64,000 nucleotides of DNA from Micractinium sp. NFX-FRZ. Lineage: Eukaryota > Chlorophyta > Trebouxiophyceae > Chlorellales > Chlorellaceae. The position numbers were made by a program, and so were the translations under genes. Within the stretch, counting starts at the first letter, position 1. Each line of letters opens with the position of its first letter. The stretch spans positions 62,001-126,000 of the forward strand of contig JAPTJF010000118.1 of the NCBI GenBank assembly GCA_029339195.1. The letters run 5' to 3'. A model generated the notes under the pieces. That model ran no database searches, was not told the origin of the DNA, and worked only from the letters and a program-made list of their open reading frames with translations. Positions 1 to 12,500 of the stretch are shown in pieces.

Positions 1-54
1 GAGCAGTACGCTGGTGGGGAGCAGCGGCGCTCGCAAACTGGCAGCTGATTTGTC

Positions 55-3000
55 ATGACCTTGAGGATGCGTTCCCTGATATGCCTGCTGCCGCTCCTGC
101 TGCCGCTTGCATCTTGCGTCTGCCCACTCCGATCGGTTGCCCAGGTGTTCACGCTGGGGGCTAGTGTCACTCGTGGCATCGGCACCACCGACCGGCGCTA
201 CAGCTATGCCTCCCGCTTCTTTGAGTACATCAACACCACCTTCCCACACAGGCAAGCCCAGGCAGCGCGCACGTGTGCTGTGTTCAGCATGGCGGGGACG
301 TGCGGAGTCGGTCCCAGTTGCAGGTGGCATACGGCGCTGGCTTCCTCTGGTACTTCCACTTTCCCTGTGGTACTGCACACAGTACTGCGGTACTGCATAC
401 TGTAGACCACCTCGCCAGCACCAACACCGGGCCAGCCTCCAACTCTGTGTGCTGTGTGTGTGCTGAGCACGGGCTGACGTGGCCTGCTGGCTTGGCCTGC
501 AGGGGCCACACCTTTGTCAACCGCGGCATCGGCGGCACCAGCTCCGCCATCTACTCTGTGTGTGCTGAGCACATGGTGCACGCGGTGAGCTCCCCCGCGC
601 CTGCTCAGCCTCTAGCGTGGGGTCTGTATGGTGAAATCATTGATTGGTGAAGTGACGTGAACCTATCTCACTAATCTCGGGTGGTCAGTAATGCCCTCCT
701 GCTGACACACCTGCCCCCGTGCCAGGCCCACAATAAAAGAACACCCCCTTTCAAAATGGAATCACCACTCCGCTCCGCTCCTTGACCCCCCGGCAGGACG
801 CCGACCTGGTGGTCCTGGAGTTTAGCGCCAACGACAAAAAGGACGCGCCGTACTCGGACCCCGAGCGCAAGGGATATGAGCAGCTCATCCGCAAGCTGCT
901 CAACATGAGGGGCAGGTGGGGCGGTGGGCGGGTGAGGCTTTGGGTGGGAAACAGGCGGGGCAAGACACGCTGGCATGGAGTGCAGGGTTGTGTGCGTGCT
1001 GCGCTCACCTGCAGCCTCCACAGCAGCTGACTGCACTCACCCAGCACCTGCCATCTGCTGTGGGGCCCCATGCAGGCCGGCACTGATCCAGCTGCACCAC
1101 TATGCTTGGTGGCATGCCGTGGGCGACGGCATCGTAGATGGGGGCCTGTTCTACCACCCCGCCGCCGAGGCACAGCTGGGTGTGTTTGCTCAGGTGGGTG
1201 GGTGGGGTGTTGCGCTGCCACCCAAGGGCGGGAGGCGACAGGCTTGTGTAAGGCTCCATATGTTGCCCCTGTTGTTCAGGGCAGGGTGGGGTTGGACTGG
1301 CTGAGAGATGCCTGCAAGGCCAGGGCTGGAGAAGCCTCGACTGAAGCAAAGGCGCTGAGATGCATGACGCAAAGACCAGGGGCCGTGTTTGCCTGACTGT
1401 ACTGCATGGCGTTGCCCCTGATGTACTGCCAATATACTGCAGTACTATGATTTTCCCTCCGTGTCCATGCGGGCCGCCATGTGGCAGCTCATGCGGGCAC
1501 GAGTGGACCAATTCAATGTGAGCGGCCGCCCGTGCAGGGAGAGGCATCAGGGGAAGGCAGCCCTGCCCTGCTTCATGCGCTGATGTGTGCTGCACCTGCA
1601 CCGCCTGCGTGCTCCCATGCACACGCCCTGCTTGCGATCCACCCACACAAGCAGCGACGACTCAATGTTTTTGGCACCAGAGGAACATGCGCGACACGCA
1701 CCCTGCCGCGCCGCCCCTCGCCTTTGCAGCCGGATGCGGCGCGGCTGGGCGCCACCGCCTCCCCCACAGAGTACCCCATCCCAGGGGCAGAGCCAGGCAC
1801 AGAGAAGCAGTATTGGTACCGCGACCGGTGAGCCATGCCTGCCGCCTTCCCCTGCATCGCTGGTGCTGCTGCCCCCGCTGGTCACCCCTTGGAAAACGAC
1901 TCCACCAAATTCGCAGTAGCTGCTGAGGCATGGCGGCGCCCCAACAGAATGCAGCGTGCGCCGCCGCCTGAATTCGTGCCTGCTGGCCTCCCTGTGCGGA
2001 GGTCCCATGCCAACAACTGTCCGGCGTCTGCTGCCGCAGGACGCACCCCGGCGATGAGGGGCACGGCATGCTGGCCGAACTCCTCTCCCACGTGCTGGCC
2101 CGGGCGGTGGTTGACACGCTGTCCCCCCGGCCCCGCCTGCATCTGGCGGGCCGGCAGGCTGACATGTCCAGCGCGCGTGATGAGCACGGCCTGCCGCTGC
2201 CCATGATCCCGGGGAACGCCGCCACGCCGACCACGCTGTGCGCAATCGAGGTGGGAGGCGGCACCCGGGGCAGCGGTGCGCAAGGTTGCAGAGACTGGCA
2301 TGAGGGGCAGACTTGCCCTGTTGCCAGCGCTAGCGCGCAACCACCCGCCACTGCACCAGAGGCCATGCAACTGCTAGCGCAACCGAGCATGCACCCTTCG
2401 GCCCGTGGTGCCGTGCATGTGTTTCCCTTCCGCCCCCATTCACCGTGCCCATCCAATGCCCCCTCACCTCCCCCGCCCTTGCACCTCTGCTCCCCTCCCC
2501 TACAACGCCACCACGACAACAGGAGGACTTTGAAGGTGTGGTGGTGGCCTCCTCCGGCTTCCAGTACAAGCCGGAGCGCCCCAGTGGGCGCACCTTTGTG
2601 GAGCAAAAGTGGGGCTGGAGCTCCAACACGCCAGGTGGGCGGGCAGGCGGTGCCGATAGGGTGGTGGAGGCAGGCAGGCAGCGGGCAAGCAGCGGTGCGG
2701 GTAGAGTGGGTGAGGGTAAGCTGGCAGGCAAGCAGCGGTGCCTGGAGGGTGGCGGCGTGCCGAAGGGCACCGTTCCGCCCTCTGCTGCTGTGCCTGCTGC
2801 GGCCCTGCGCTCTGGCTCGACTCGACAGGGCTGCCTGTCCCACTGTGCCCCCGCCTGCAGGCTCCTGGGCTGAAATGGAATTTGACAGCGAGTCGGGTTT
2901 TGTGGACCTGACGGGCAATGCAACAGATGACAGGGCGCAGGCGAGCGGGGGAGGCACAGAGGCTGTGGGAGGAGGGGAGAGGGGAGCACGGGGGAGGCTG

Positions 3001-3879
3001 CAGTGTAGGAGGGGAGCATGTGGGAGGCTGCAGTGGAGAAGGGTGTTGTTGCAGAGGAGTGAGGCAGGTGCTCCGTGGGGCGCTGCTTCCCTTGAGTCTC
3101 TCTCCCTCCCTCCCGGCTGTATCACGTGTGCTCGTGCGATAAGCTCAGCAGCCGTGCCACAGGCCCTGCAGAACACCTGGTCACTTCCAATCCTCCCCCC
3201 TCTTGCCTCTGCCCGCAGGTCAGCCTCAGTTACCTCAAGTCGTACAGCGGCATGGGCACCGCTGACGTGGCGTGCGTGTCGGGGTGCGCCTGCGAGGCGG
3301 AGCTGCTGGATGGCACCTGGGAGCCCATCGTCTCGCTGCAGCAAATCCTGCAGTTCTGGGTGAGTGGGGGTGCCACCCACTAACTGGTCTGGCTTGCTCA
3401 GTAAATGCATTGCTGTTGGGGAGCCGGGCAGGCATGTTGTTCCCAGCTCATTGTGTTGCTGTGCAACTGTGGGTGAGCGGGGGTGCCACCCACTGCGGTC
3501 TGGCTGGTGCAGCAACGCGTTGCTGCCGGCGGCTGTGCCTGTGCAGCAAGACAATTTGGGACCCAGAGCCCTCGCCCCTTGCTTTGACTCTGCGGTTGGG
3601 TTGTTACACCCAAGGAAGGAGTAGCGGCTGGGTGGCCAGCGTTGATCGCCTTCCCTGACCTCCCTCCCCGTCTCCGCCTGCTGCTGCCGCCTGCTGCTGC
3701 CGCCGCAGGTGACGCGGCACAAGCGGTGCCGTGTGCGCGTCACGGTGCGGGAGGAGGCGGGGGCGGTGCCTCAGAAAGGGCACAAGGTGCAGCTGCTGGC
3801 GGTGATGGTGTCCCACTTCTCTGTGAGACTAACGACTTATGCAGACCAAGTCAAGGTGCTGCACCAGGCCACGACGTGA
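55..3879 (+). CDS. SGNH-hydrolase-type esterase-like protein, paralogue 1 (11 exons)
   Basis: Predicted secreted or lumenal hydrolase of the SGNH/GDSL superfamily; the substrate is unknown. Exons: 55-251, 503-584, 797-915, 1076-1193, 1443-1517, 1730-1827, 2040-2250, 2523-2634, 2861-2940, 3219-3359, 3709-3879 (467 aa, exon sum divisible by 3). Visible blocks: LGASVTRG (nucleophile Ser), NRGIGGT (Gly block), FSAND (Asn block) and DRTHPGDEGH (Asp-x-x-His). The C-terminal third (exons 8-11) is a beta-rich region with paired Cys (SGCACE, RHKRCR) that aligns with the same region of the next gene. Introns 1 and 9 use GC donors (GCAAGC, GCGAGC). The ATG at 55 gives a hydrophobic signal-like leader. 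That leader is also a pyrimidine-rich tract ending in CCCAG just before VFTLGASV, so the gene may instead begin upstream of the window and the first visible exon at about 142. Confidence 0.75.
3350..3506 (+). repeat. Donor-edge echo in SGNH 1 intron 10
   Basis: The end of exon 10 plus its donor and downstream intron (about 3350-3393, GGTGAGTGGGGGTGCCACCC) recurs about 112 bp downstream at 3461-3506 as GGTGAGCGGGGGTGCCACCC, followed by the same CACT...GGTCTGGCT context. Confidence 0.8.
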
Positions 3880-4403
3880 GATCCGTGTGTCCTGCCTATG
3901 GGGCTCCCAGTCGGCCCACTTTTTACCTGCTTGGCTCTTGCCGCTCGCTGTCCCTTGTGCCCCTCCTCTGCGCTGCTGCCTCCTGCACGCTCCCAGCCGC
4001 TGCCGCTACTGGCATATCGTACTCGCATACCCGTCACCCTAATACCTGCTCACTTTCACGACTTGATAATAAACAGAGAGTCAATGGCCACAGTAGGTGC
4101 CGGGTGTGGCGAGGCTTGCCAGCTCTCGAGGTCTCGGTCAATTCAAATGCATTCCACGGCATGCATCATGCTAATGCACACTGACCGCTGTTGTGGCACC
4201 GGCAGCGCAGGCACGCAGCAAGGAGGAGCATACCATCTCAACCAGCTGCAGGGTCGCTGTGACATGAAGTTTGCCTGCAGTACAGCCGAAGTACAGGCCT
4301 GAGGAAAAGGACAGGCGCTTCATGCCCAGCCGGCAGTGGCTGCCGCACATCGCAACGTCTCAATTATCTCCAAGTGCAGCCCCGCTTGCAGCGTCGCCGC
4401 ACA
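3880..4403. other. Intergenic: 3' region of SGNH 1 and upstream region of SGNH 2
   Basis: No gene is supported. It should hold the 3' UTR of the first esterase gene and the promoter and 5' UTR of the second. AATAAA occurs at 4068-4073, but no TGTAA was seen. Confidence 0.5.
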
Positions 4404-7400
4404 ATGGGGGAGGCCAAGGCCCTCAAAGCGGGGGGCCTAGGCTGGACCTCAACGCTCTGCATACTGGCCCTAGTGGGAGGCGTGGCATATCTGGGGTCCT
4501 GCCGCAGCGGTAAGACCGAACGGCTTACGAGTTGCTGCAGGGTGGTTCAGCGACAGCAGCCTTCTGCGGCTCCCCTCCGGCGTTTCACTTTGCTCTTGAC
4601 CAAATGCCGGTGCTTGTGACAGCACGTAAAAGCACCATGTGGCCAACAAAAGATCTGGCAGCGTGTAGCTTGGCCCCTGGCAGCCCTACCCTGCTGCTCG
4701 CCCAAAGCCGCTTAGTGGGTCATCAATTCTTGCGCTCACGCCCCGTTCCCCGCCCCCCGCAGGTGGGCTCGGGCTGTGCCCCGCCTGGGCGGCGCCGCGC
4801 CAGCCGACCCCCGTCGCGCGCTGCAGCGCCCCACGCAGCCCGCCGCAGGTGCGCTGCGTGCAGCACAACTTGATTGCAGGTCGCATCATCCTCTGATCAC
4901 CGGCACAGCAATAGTTCTGCAGCGGCTGGCATGGGCCGCACCTGTGGTCCCCCCGCAGCGTGCCGCCAACGAAGCAGCGGCCCGTCTCCTTTAGCATCAT
5001 GCCTCCATGCGCTGCCAACTGATGTCGCACGCATCTGCCTGCATGGCCCCTGCCTCCCTCGCCACTGCAGATCATCAACGGCGGGCAGCCCTTTTTGCCG
5101 GGCGACGCGCTGCGGCGGGGGAATGCCAACTTTGGGTCTGGGCAGCGCATGGAGCGGCTGGGGCAGAAGCTGCTGGCGGGGCAGCCAGTGACCATCTCTT
5201 TTCTGGGGGGATCCATCACCTGGGGGCGGGTGAGTCACGGGGCACCCGGGGCGGAGGCATGTGGCTTGCATGATGGCAGCGGCGGCGGCAGCAGCAGCGG
5301 CTATGCAGGGGCGCATGCACGTCCTGGTTGTTTCTGGGCAGCTCTCGTCTGTGTGTGTGGGGATCCACCTCCATGCCCGCCTGCCTGCCTGCCTGCCTGC
5401 CTGCTGCTTTGCATCTTATAGCGCTGCTTACCCCACACTCTGCCCTCCTCTCGATAGATTCATGACATTTGATAACTGTTGTTCGATGGACGCCTGCCCC
5501 CCACCACGCCTCACTGCCCTGCCCTGCAGGGCGGCAACGAGGGCGGCTCCTTTGTGCACCGTTTCTCTGAGTGGCTCAACGCCACCTGGCCCCACCCCGG
5601 GCACCGCATCATCAACCAGGGGCTGCCAGCGGTCACCTCGGCGCTCTTTGCCGCCTGCTACGACAAAGTTCCCGAGGTGTGTGCCTGGTACTTGTTTAAA
5701 GCTCCGTTGCATGGATTGATTTTGTGCTTGCCTCCTTGCAGTTTGCTCTGCAATAGTCAAGCTGGCAAGGCAGGTTGCCATCGGTGACCGTATGCGCTGG
5801 GTGGAAGAGAGGAAGAGCAGCCTCGACCATTGCCTATCATTGGAATGATTTCCTCTCCGCCCTGCAGGACAGCGACCCGGTGGTGCCGCGCTTTGCTGTG
5901 AACAACAGCCAGCTGTCTGCAACCCAGCACTCAAGGGAAACCGAAACCGAAACCTGCCTGTCTCCCTGTGCAGGACAGCGACCTCGTTGTGCTCGACTTT
6001 GCGGTGAACGACGGCCACATCTCGCCCCCCGGCCGCGACAAGCTGGGCTACTCGTTTGACGGCGGGGCGCGGCGCGGCTTTGAGCAGCTGGTGAGTGCAC
6101 CCAGTGACACATGTGTGGATCAGCAGAGGTCGTAGGAGGTGGCTTCCTGCTCTTCAGCCCTTTCTGTCGTGTGGCATATGTCGTTTATCGAGCCGCTTCC
6201 TCACTTCCTCTTCCTCCCCTCTTCCTCCCCCTGCCCAGGTGCGCAAGAGCCTGAAGCTGGAGGCGCAGCCGGCGGTGGCGCTGCTGCAGTTTTTCTCCTG
6301 GAATGCAACACGGGACAAGATCGAGGTGGGCGCAGGGACGGCCTGCCTGAGCGTCTCAGAGCCACGTGGCATGCCTGCCTGGGGAGGCGGCTGGGGCTGG
6401 CCTGCCTGGCATGATCAGAAGACTCGCTCGCCTCCACCACTTGTGGCCTCCGACCAAAGTGCACATTCCACCGTGCTGGGCTGGACTGGGCTGAGCGCAA
6501 ACCGCATTCTCGCCTCCCCTCCTCCCCCCTCCCCGCAGGTCAAGGGCATCGGCGGCGTGCCCGTGGGCCAGAGCTTCTTCTGGCGCACGATTGAGGATGA
6601 GCTGAGCACGGTGGGGGCGTATTATGACACGCCCGTCATGTCGCTGCGCAACGCCGTGTTCCACCTGCTGCGGGAGCAGCGGTTTGGGTTCCAGGTGCGG
6701 GGCGCGCAGGCGCGGGCGGATGGGGTGGGTCTGTGTGCTGGCTGGCTGGCAGAATGCGGGGACAGACGACCGGGCAACGGGCTGAAGGGCGGCTTTTCGA
6801 CCATCTACGTGAGGCCAAGGCTGGCGCTGCGGGTGCGGTGGATGCGTGGGCTGACTGGCTGGCAGAATGTGGGGCACATGCCCAAGCGGTGGTCAGAGCG
6901 CTAGCTTCCGGCATCCTCATGTGCCTTCCACCGCCGCCCACCACCCTGCAATGCCTGTGCCTGTGCCCGCCCCGCTTCTCCCGCCCCATGTGCAGTACAA
7001 TGTGAGCCTGCACAGCTTGGTGAGCGCTGAGGATGTTCCGGAGGAGGAGCTGGAGCGGCAGAAGAACGCCCAGTTCTTCTGGGATGAAAACCACCCGTGG
7101 GACCGCACGGGGCACAGGTTGGTGGGTGGGGGAGGCCTGACGCCAGGGGGCAGCGCCAGAGCGGACGGCAGGGCAGGGCTGAGCTGCCTGTGCTGCACGC
7201 CCTGTTGCCGCTGCTGCTGCTGCCGCTACTGCACGACTGCTGCTGCTGCTGCTTCTACCCCCTGCTGCTGCCGGTGCTGAGCTCAGCTCATCACCCCACT
7301 CATGCATTTGCCCACTAATTGTGCGGCCTTCTCTGCAGGGCAATGGCGGAGCTGCTGATGGCTGCGGTCAGCCGCGGCGTACAGTCGGCGGCAGAAGCGC

Positions 7401-8842
7401 AGCTAGCCCACATGGCGCGGGTGGGCGGGGGGGCCACGGCGGCGGCGCCGCTGCCCCCGCTGCCGCCCCTGCCCCCGCCCATGGTCACGGACAATTACGA
7501 GGCCAATGCCACGTCATGCCACCTCCAGGTGCGTGGGGTGGGTGGGCGGGGGGCTGGCGGGCGGAGGGCAAATCACCGACCTCGTCCTTCCATGACTGCT
7601 TCCGGCGCACAAAGAAGTCCAGAGGATGCATGCCAGGATTACAACAGCTTGGTCTCAATCATGAGACAGTCCCAAGTCATCAGCACCCAACTGTCTGCTT
7701 CTGTCCGGGGCTGCTTGCAGGAGGAATTTGAGGATGTGATTGGGGAGTATGAGGGGTTCAAGTATGAGGCCCGCGCTCCACAAGAGTCGTCGTTTGTGGC
7801 ACAAAAGTGAGCAGCGGCGCCGAGCGGCGCACCGGGTGGAGGCGGGAGTGGGCAGCGGCGGTGGGCACAAGGGAGCAGTGGTAGATGGATGGCAGGCAGG
7901 CCAGGAGTGGGGCTGCAGCGCTGGGCATTCGGGAGCCGTGGGCGTTGGGCGGCGTGGAAGTGGAGAGCTGCGCTGGGCGGAGGGGAGCAGAGGGAGACGG
8001 GGGGCAGGCAGAAGGCAGTGAACAGCGCCATGCCTAGCCCCACCGCCTGCACCCCCCGCCTCCCCCACCATCCCCCTGCCCTGTCGCACTACAATCAAGC
8101 AGTGCACACAGGCAGTACAGCTCACCCCACTGCCGCCCGCCCGCCCGCACGCCCCTCTGCCCCCCCTGCCTCCCTTGCCCCCCCCTGCAGGTGGGGCCTC
8201 ACCGCCAGCAAGCCGGGGGCACGGGCCACCCTCCTCATAGACTCGGCGCTGGGTGGTGTGTCGGAAAAGGTGGAGGAGGTGCAGGTGCACCTGCTCTTCC
8301 TGCGCAGCTGGCGGGGGATGGGGCGGGCGCTGCTGGAGTGCAGCCAGGGGTGCAAGTGCGAGCCGACGGAGCTGGAGGGGCACTGGGACCGGCAGGCCAC
8401 GCTGACCGACCTGCACACGCTTCAGGTGGGGGAGGGGTGGGGTGGGGAGGTGTGACAGCGGGCGAGGGGCAGGGGAGGGGAAGCGGGGGCGTGCAGGGGG
8501 CGGGGGAGAGGTGCGGCAGCACGAGCGCTGGTGGTGTGCAGGCAGCTGCGCACCCGACCCCTTCCGTGTCACTTGTGCCCTGCCTGGCGGAAAGCAGAAG
8601 CTCGGCTCTCGCTGCCTACTATGGCCACCCAACCCAAGCCTTGCCTCCCGCCATCTCACCCCCCCTACTGCGCCCTGCAGGTCACGCCGCACCCAAAGTG
8701 CCGCCTGCGGCTGACTCTGCTCAAGGAGAGCTCCTCTGGGGAGCACATGTTTAGCGTGAGCGGCGTGGTGGTGTCCTCCGTGGATGCCCGCATGGAGCGA
8801 GGCAAGATTGGGCAGTGGGAGTACGACAAGGGCAAGGTGTGA
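4404..8842 (+). CDS. SGNH-hydrolase-type esterase-like protein, paralogue 2 (12 exons, signal-anchored)
   Basis: Tandem paralogue of the preceding gene. Exons: 4404-4509, 4763-4848, 5071-5229, 5530-5676, 5974-6090, 6239-6325, 6539-6694, 6996-7117, 7339-7528, 7721-7806, 8191-8425, 8681-8842 (550 aa, exon sum divisible by 3). The N-terminus carries one hydrophobic segment (WTSTLCILALVGGVAYLG), suggesting a signal anchor. Catalytic blocks are more canonical than in paralogue 1: FLGGSITWG (Ser), NQGLPAVTS (Gly), LDFAVNDGH (Asn) and WDENHPWDRTGH (Asp-x-x-His). A proline run (PLPPLPPLPPPM) links the catalytic part to the beta-rich C-terminal domain with Cys pairs (CSQGCKCE, PHPKCRLR). Several introns fall at positions equivalent to paralogue 1: before DSDL/DADL, before EEFED/EDFEG and before VTPHP/VTRHK. 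Exon 2 (low-complexity Pro/Ala) is the least certain. Confidence 0.82.
5862..6014 (+). repeat. Acceptor-edge echo in SGNH 2 intron 4
   Basis: The start of exon 5 at about 5969-6014 (CAG then GACAGCGACCT...) has a degenerate copy 106 bp upstream at about 5862-5907, including the preceding pyrimidine tract and CAG. The copy would read DSDPVVPRFAVNN against the real DSDLVVLDFAVND. Confidence 0.85.
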
Positions 8843-8905
8843 GGTCAGTAAGTGGCAGTACACTCACTTGATTCCAAACACAAACTCATCGTTCGACCTC
8901 TCCTC

Positions 8906-8910
8906 TTACA
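8906..8910 (-). terminator. TGTAA poly(A) signal for the C2CD3-like gene
   Basis: Minus-strand TGTAA lies about 594 bp past the stop at 9504. This is the usual green-algal poly(A) motif; assignment is by position only. Confidence 0.45.
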
Positions 8911-9350
8911 TACTCGACCTGTTTTGACAAGATCCAAACCCCGCTCGACTCCTCGTTAGGCAGATAGCTGTATGCGGCCTCAACCCCGCCTGCCTGCCTG
9001 CCTGCTTGACACGTGACCACGGGCCTCAGCCTGCCCCTCTTTCATTGATTTCTATTGCTCTGTTGCTGTTGCTGCCGCTCGTCTTCCCGCCACCCCATCG
9101 CCTTCGCCTCACTACTGTACTGTGCTGCTCCCTCTGCTGGCCATGCTGCCTGCCTGTGTGGCATGGCCGGCTTGTGGTCCTCCTGCTATGCTATGCCCTT
9201 CCTTCCTGCCGAAAGTCACTGCACCCGAACACACGAAACCCTTGACCCTCTGCACACTCGTGCCTGCACTGCCGCTGCCATGTTCCCGCAACCCCTTTTT
9301 ACCAACCAACCAACCAATCCTTTCGTTGTGCTGCAGCACCCACCACACAA

Positions 9351-9355
9351 TGTAA
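9351..9355 (+). terminator. TGTAA poly(A) signal for SGNH 2
   Basis: TGTAA lies about 509 bp past the stop at 8842. If it is used, the 3' UTR overlaps that of the convergent C2CD3-like gene. Confidence 0.5.
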
Positions 9356-9503
9356 CCGCAACCTTGAGCAAGGCACCTGGCAGCCCTAGCTTCAAAGTAC
9401 CGCTGCAGATCTTCTGGCAAGACTTTCGGACCACAGATCACATGCAATCAGTTGGCAATGCATACCACATCAGCACACAGTCCCAAAGCAGAGGGAAGAG
9501 TGG

Positions 9504-12500
9504 TCATGCTGCATACTCAGGAGGCTGCGTATCGGGGCTGTCGCCGCCACGCCTGCTGCCACTTGCCGCCGCTCTGCTGCCCATGAGCGAGCGCAGTACC
9601 TCGTCGATTGTGGCGGCAGCCCCGCCGGCACCAGCACGCACCCGCTGCGTGTGCTCCGCCAACTGCTGCCGCTGCATGGAGAGGTCTGCAGGCGTGGCAA
9701 CTGGCGTGGGCTGCTGCTGCTGCTGCTGCATGGGAGAGAACTGCCCTCCGGCTGCCGCCGGCTGCGTGGCCACCGTGGGCCGCTGCTGCTGCTGCATTGG
9801 GGCGAACTGTCCACCGGCATCCCAGGGTGTGGCTGCTGCTGGCCCTGCAGCTGATGGCGTCAAGGAGGCCGCCGCCACGCTTGCTCTCGTGATGTCAAAT
9901 TGCCACCCAGCCCGCAGTGTGACCTGAGGCTCAACCGGCGCTCGCAGCGTCAGCTGAGGCTGAGCCGGTGCTGCAGCCCACTGGTGCAGCTGCGGGGCAG
10001 CAGGCACGGCAGGCGTGGCCTCAGCAATCACACCGTGCTGCTGCTGCTGCTGCTGTTGAGCCTGCTGCTCGACTGCCGGGGCGCTGAGGTCCCCCAGAGC
10101 ACGGTCCAGCTGCTGCACAGCTGCCGTCGACACGCCCCATGGCTCGGGCACGCTGCTGCTGCTGCTGAGATGCGAGGTGGGCAGGACGTTTCTGAACACT
10201 ACCGACCTCCGCTGCTGCTGCTGCTGCTCCCCGCCGGCCGCAGGCCCTGCTCCAGCTGCTGCGTCGGCAGCCGCCTGCGCTTGCGCCTGCTCCTGCGCCT
10301 GCTCCGCTGCCGAGGGTTTGCTGATTGAGAACATCCAGTCTTGGGCCAGCAGCAGGTCCGGCTGGCGGGGGGCTCTGCATGCGGGGCAATAAGAGGAAGC
10401 ACGTGACAATCATGCCAGCAAGCAACCTCAGATGATCCGACGTCGCCCGAGCACCAGCCCGTACAAGCTGAGCAACAGAGGAAGGCCGGAACAACCACGC
10501 CAGCAGTGGAATTGACTGCGCCTGAGCATCGGCCCGCACAGCTGAGCAACATACATGATCCCAAAGGTGGGGCTGGGCGGCCTGGCACATGGCAGCGCCC
10601 GCCTGTCGGATTGCCTGCAGCACCTAGCACCCACCGTGACTGACGCTCCGCCTCCGCCTCCGCCTCAACGTCACTGAAACCGGGGCTGACTGCCCCATCA
10701 ATGGCGATGCCCAGCAGGGCCATGTCATCCATGTCGCTGTCGCTGCCGCTCCAGGCATACCCAGTCTGCAAGAACCGGAGCAGTGGAAGGGCGGAGTGGG
10801 AGGCCGCAGGCATGGACAGATAGCACAAGCACGAGCATGGGAGCTGCGGCGGGACCTGCAAGGCACGGCGTAAAGGCCTGCGCGGTGCTGCATGAAATGC
10901 AGCTTGAAAACAACAAGCCGCCGGGCTGCACGTGCCAGGTGCTGACCTGGCGGGTGTCGAAGGGCGCCACGTCAGCGTCGTCATCAGATGCCGGCATGTC
11001 CCGCAGGAATGCGGCATCCTGTGCTCCCTCTGGCATCTGGCCGGGGCTGCCTGGGGCTGCCGCAGCCGCCTGCTGCTCCTGCGGCGCCTGCACCGCGCCC
11101 GCTGAGGTGCCTGCCAGACGACGCGACAGCAGGTCCAGTTCTTGCAGCCGCGCCGCCAGCTGCTCTTGCAGGTCCCCTGTCCCACCCACCTCCTCAGGCG
11201 CTGCCGCTGCCGCAGGCTCAGGAGGCAGCAGCAGCAGCAGCTGGTGCAGCAGCGCAGCGTTGGGACGCACCGCCGCCTTCAGCTGCCCCCGCTGCTGCTG
11301 CTGTGAATTGATGAGTACATGCCAGCCATGCTGCTCCCCCTGAGAGGCCAGGAGGCTAAGGTCCAAGGTTGCGCACCCAATGAGACGGTCTGGCACTGCC
11401 GGTGCTGAGCTGCCTGGCCGGCTGCTGCCGCCAGCAGGGCCTGCGCTGGCACAGCGCTCTGCGCCAGCTGTTGCCGCGGTCCCCCACACATTGAGCACCA
11501 GCGTGGGGCTGCTGCTGCTGCCGCTGCGTGCCTGGGCCCAAGGTGCCGTTGAGACTGGGCCCACCTCTAGCTCCTGCTGCCACACCGCAGTGCCGCCCAG
11601 GTCAGCAGCCTCCACAGTGTGCACCGGCACCGCCTCTGTGCGCTGGCTCGTCTGCTGCCACACCGCCTGCACCGCGGCGCAGTAGCTTCCACCCCCGCCA
11701 GGGCTGCCTGCGCTGCTGCTGCCGCCGCTCCCGTCGCTCGCCAGCTGCTCGGGCAGGTGGAGAGCCGTCTCAATTTGCACCACCAGCCTGCCCTCCTCCT
11801 CCCCTGCCCTTGTCGAGTCCTCCTCTGGTTGCTGCACCGCCTCTGCAGGCTGCTGCCGCTGCTGCTGCTTCTGGCTGGCAGTGGCTTCCGCGCTGCCTAC
11901 AGGTGCAACTGCCTGCTGCTGGCTGGTGCTTGTAACGGCACGAGAAGTGCCGCTGCCTGCCGCTGCCTGCTGCTGCCCCTTTGATTCCCGGCACCTCGCC
12001 TCAGGCTCCTGCCCCTGCTGCTGTACCGCCTGCTGCGGCAGCTGCTCCTGCTGCTGCACTGCTCCGCTGTCCACCTCGGGGCTGCCGCTGCCGGCGGCGC
12101 TGCCAGCACTGCTGCTCACCCCGCTGCTGCTGGGGCTGCCCACACCTGGGCCCTCACGCCCCCGAGCTGCCGCGGCCTTGGCAGCCGTGAGCCGCCGGCA
12201 GCGCTGCAGCAGCTGCTCATCATCATCTGATGAAGACTCACTCAGCTGCAGAGCTGCAAGCTGGCGCACGGGTGACTGCGGCTGCTCCTGCTGCCGCCGC
12301 TCCTGCTGGGAAGCAGGCCGGTGCGGAGACACAGCCTGTGCACCATCTCCCTGGCAGGCAGACAGAGGAGACCTCTGCTGTAGCTGCTGCTGCTGCTGCT
12401 GAAGGGCGTCTCCCTCTAGCTGCCACACTGCAGTGGCAGCATCTGCACCAGCCGCTGCCGCGACGGCCGCTTGCTGCTGTGCCGGAGCTGCTGGCGCGAG

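Larger units (their letters stand above)
8843..9503. other. Convergent 3' intergenic region
   Basis: Tail-to-tail spacer between SGNH 2 (+) and the C2CD3-like gene (-). No coding exon is supported. It contains one TGTAA on each strand, placed so that the two 3' UTRs would overlap. Confidence 0.6.

Noticed and set aside
1662..3743. 693-codon minus-strand open frame opposite SGNH 1
   Set aside because: Runs across several verified introns and exons of the plus-strand gene and has low-complexity Pro/Ala/Arg composition.
4068..4073. AATAAA as the poly(A) signal of SGNH 1
   Set aside because: Green algae mainly use TGTAA. It is noted as present but not assigned.
7655..8863. 402-codon minus-strand open frame opposite SGNH 2
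   Set aside because: Antisense to conserved exons and their introns, low complexity; a shadow.
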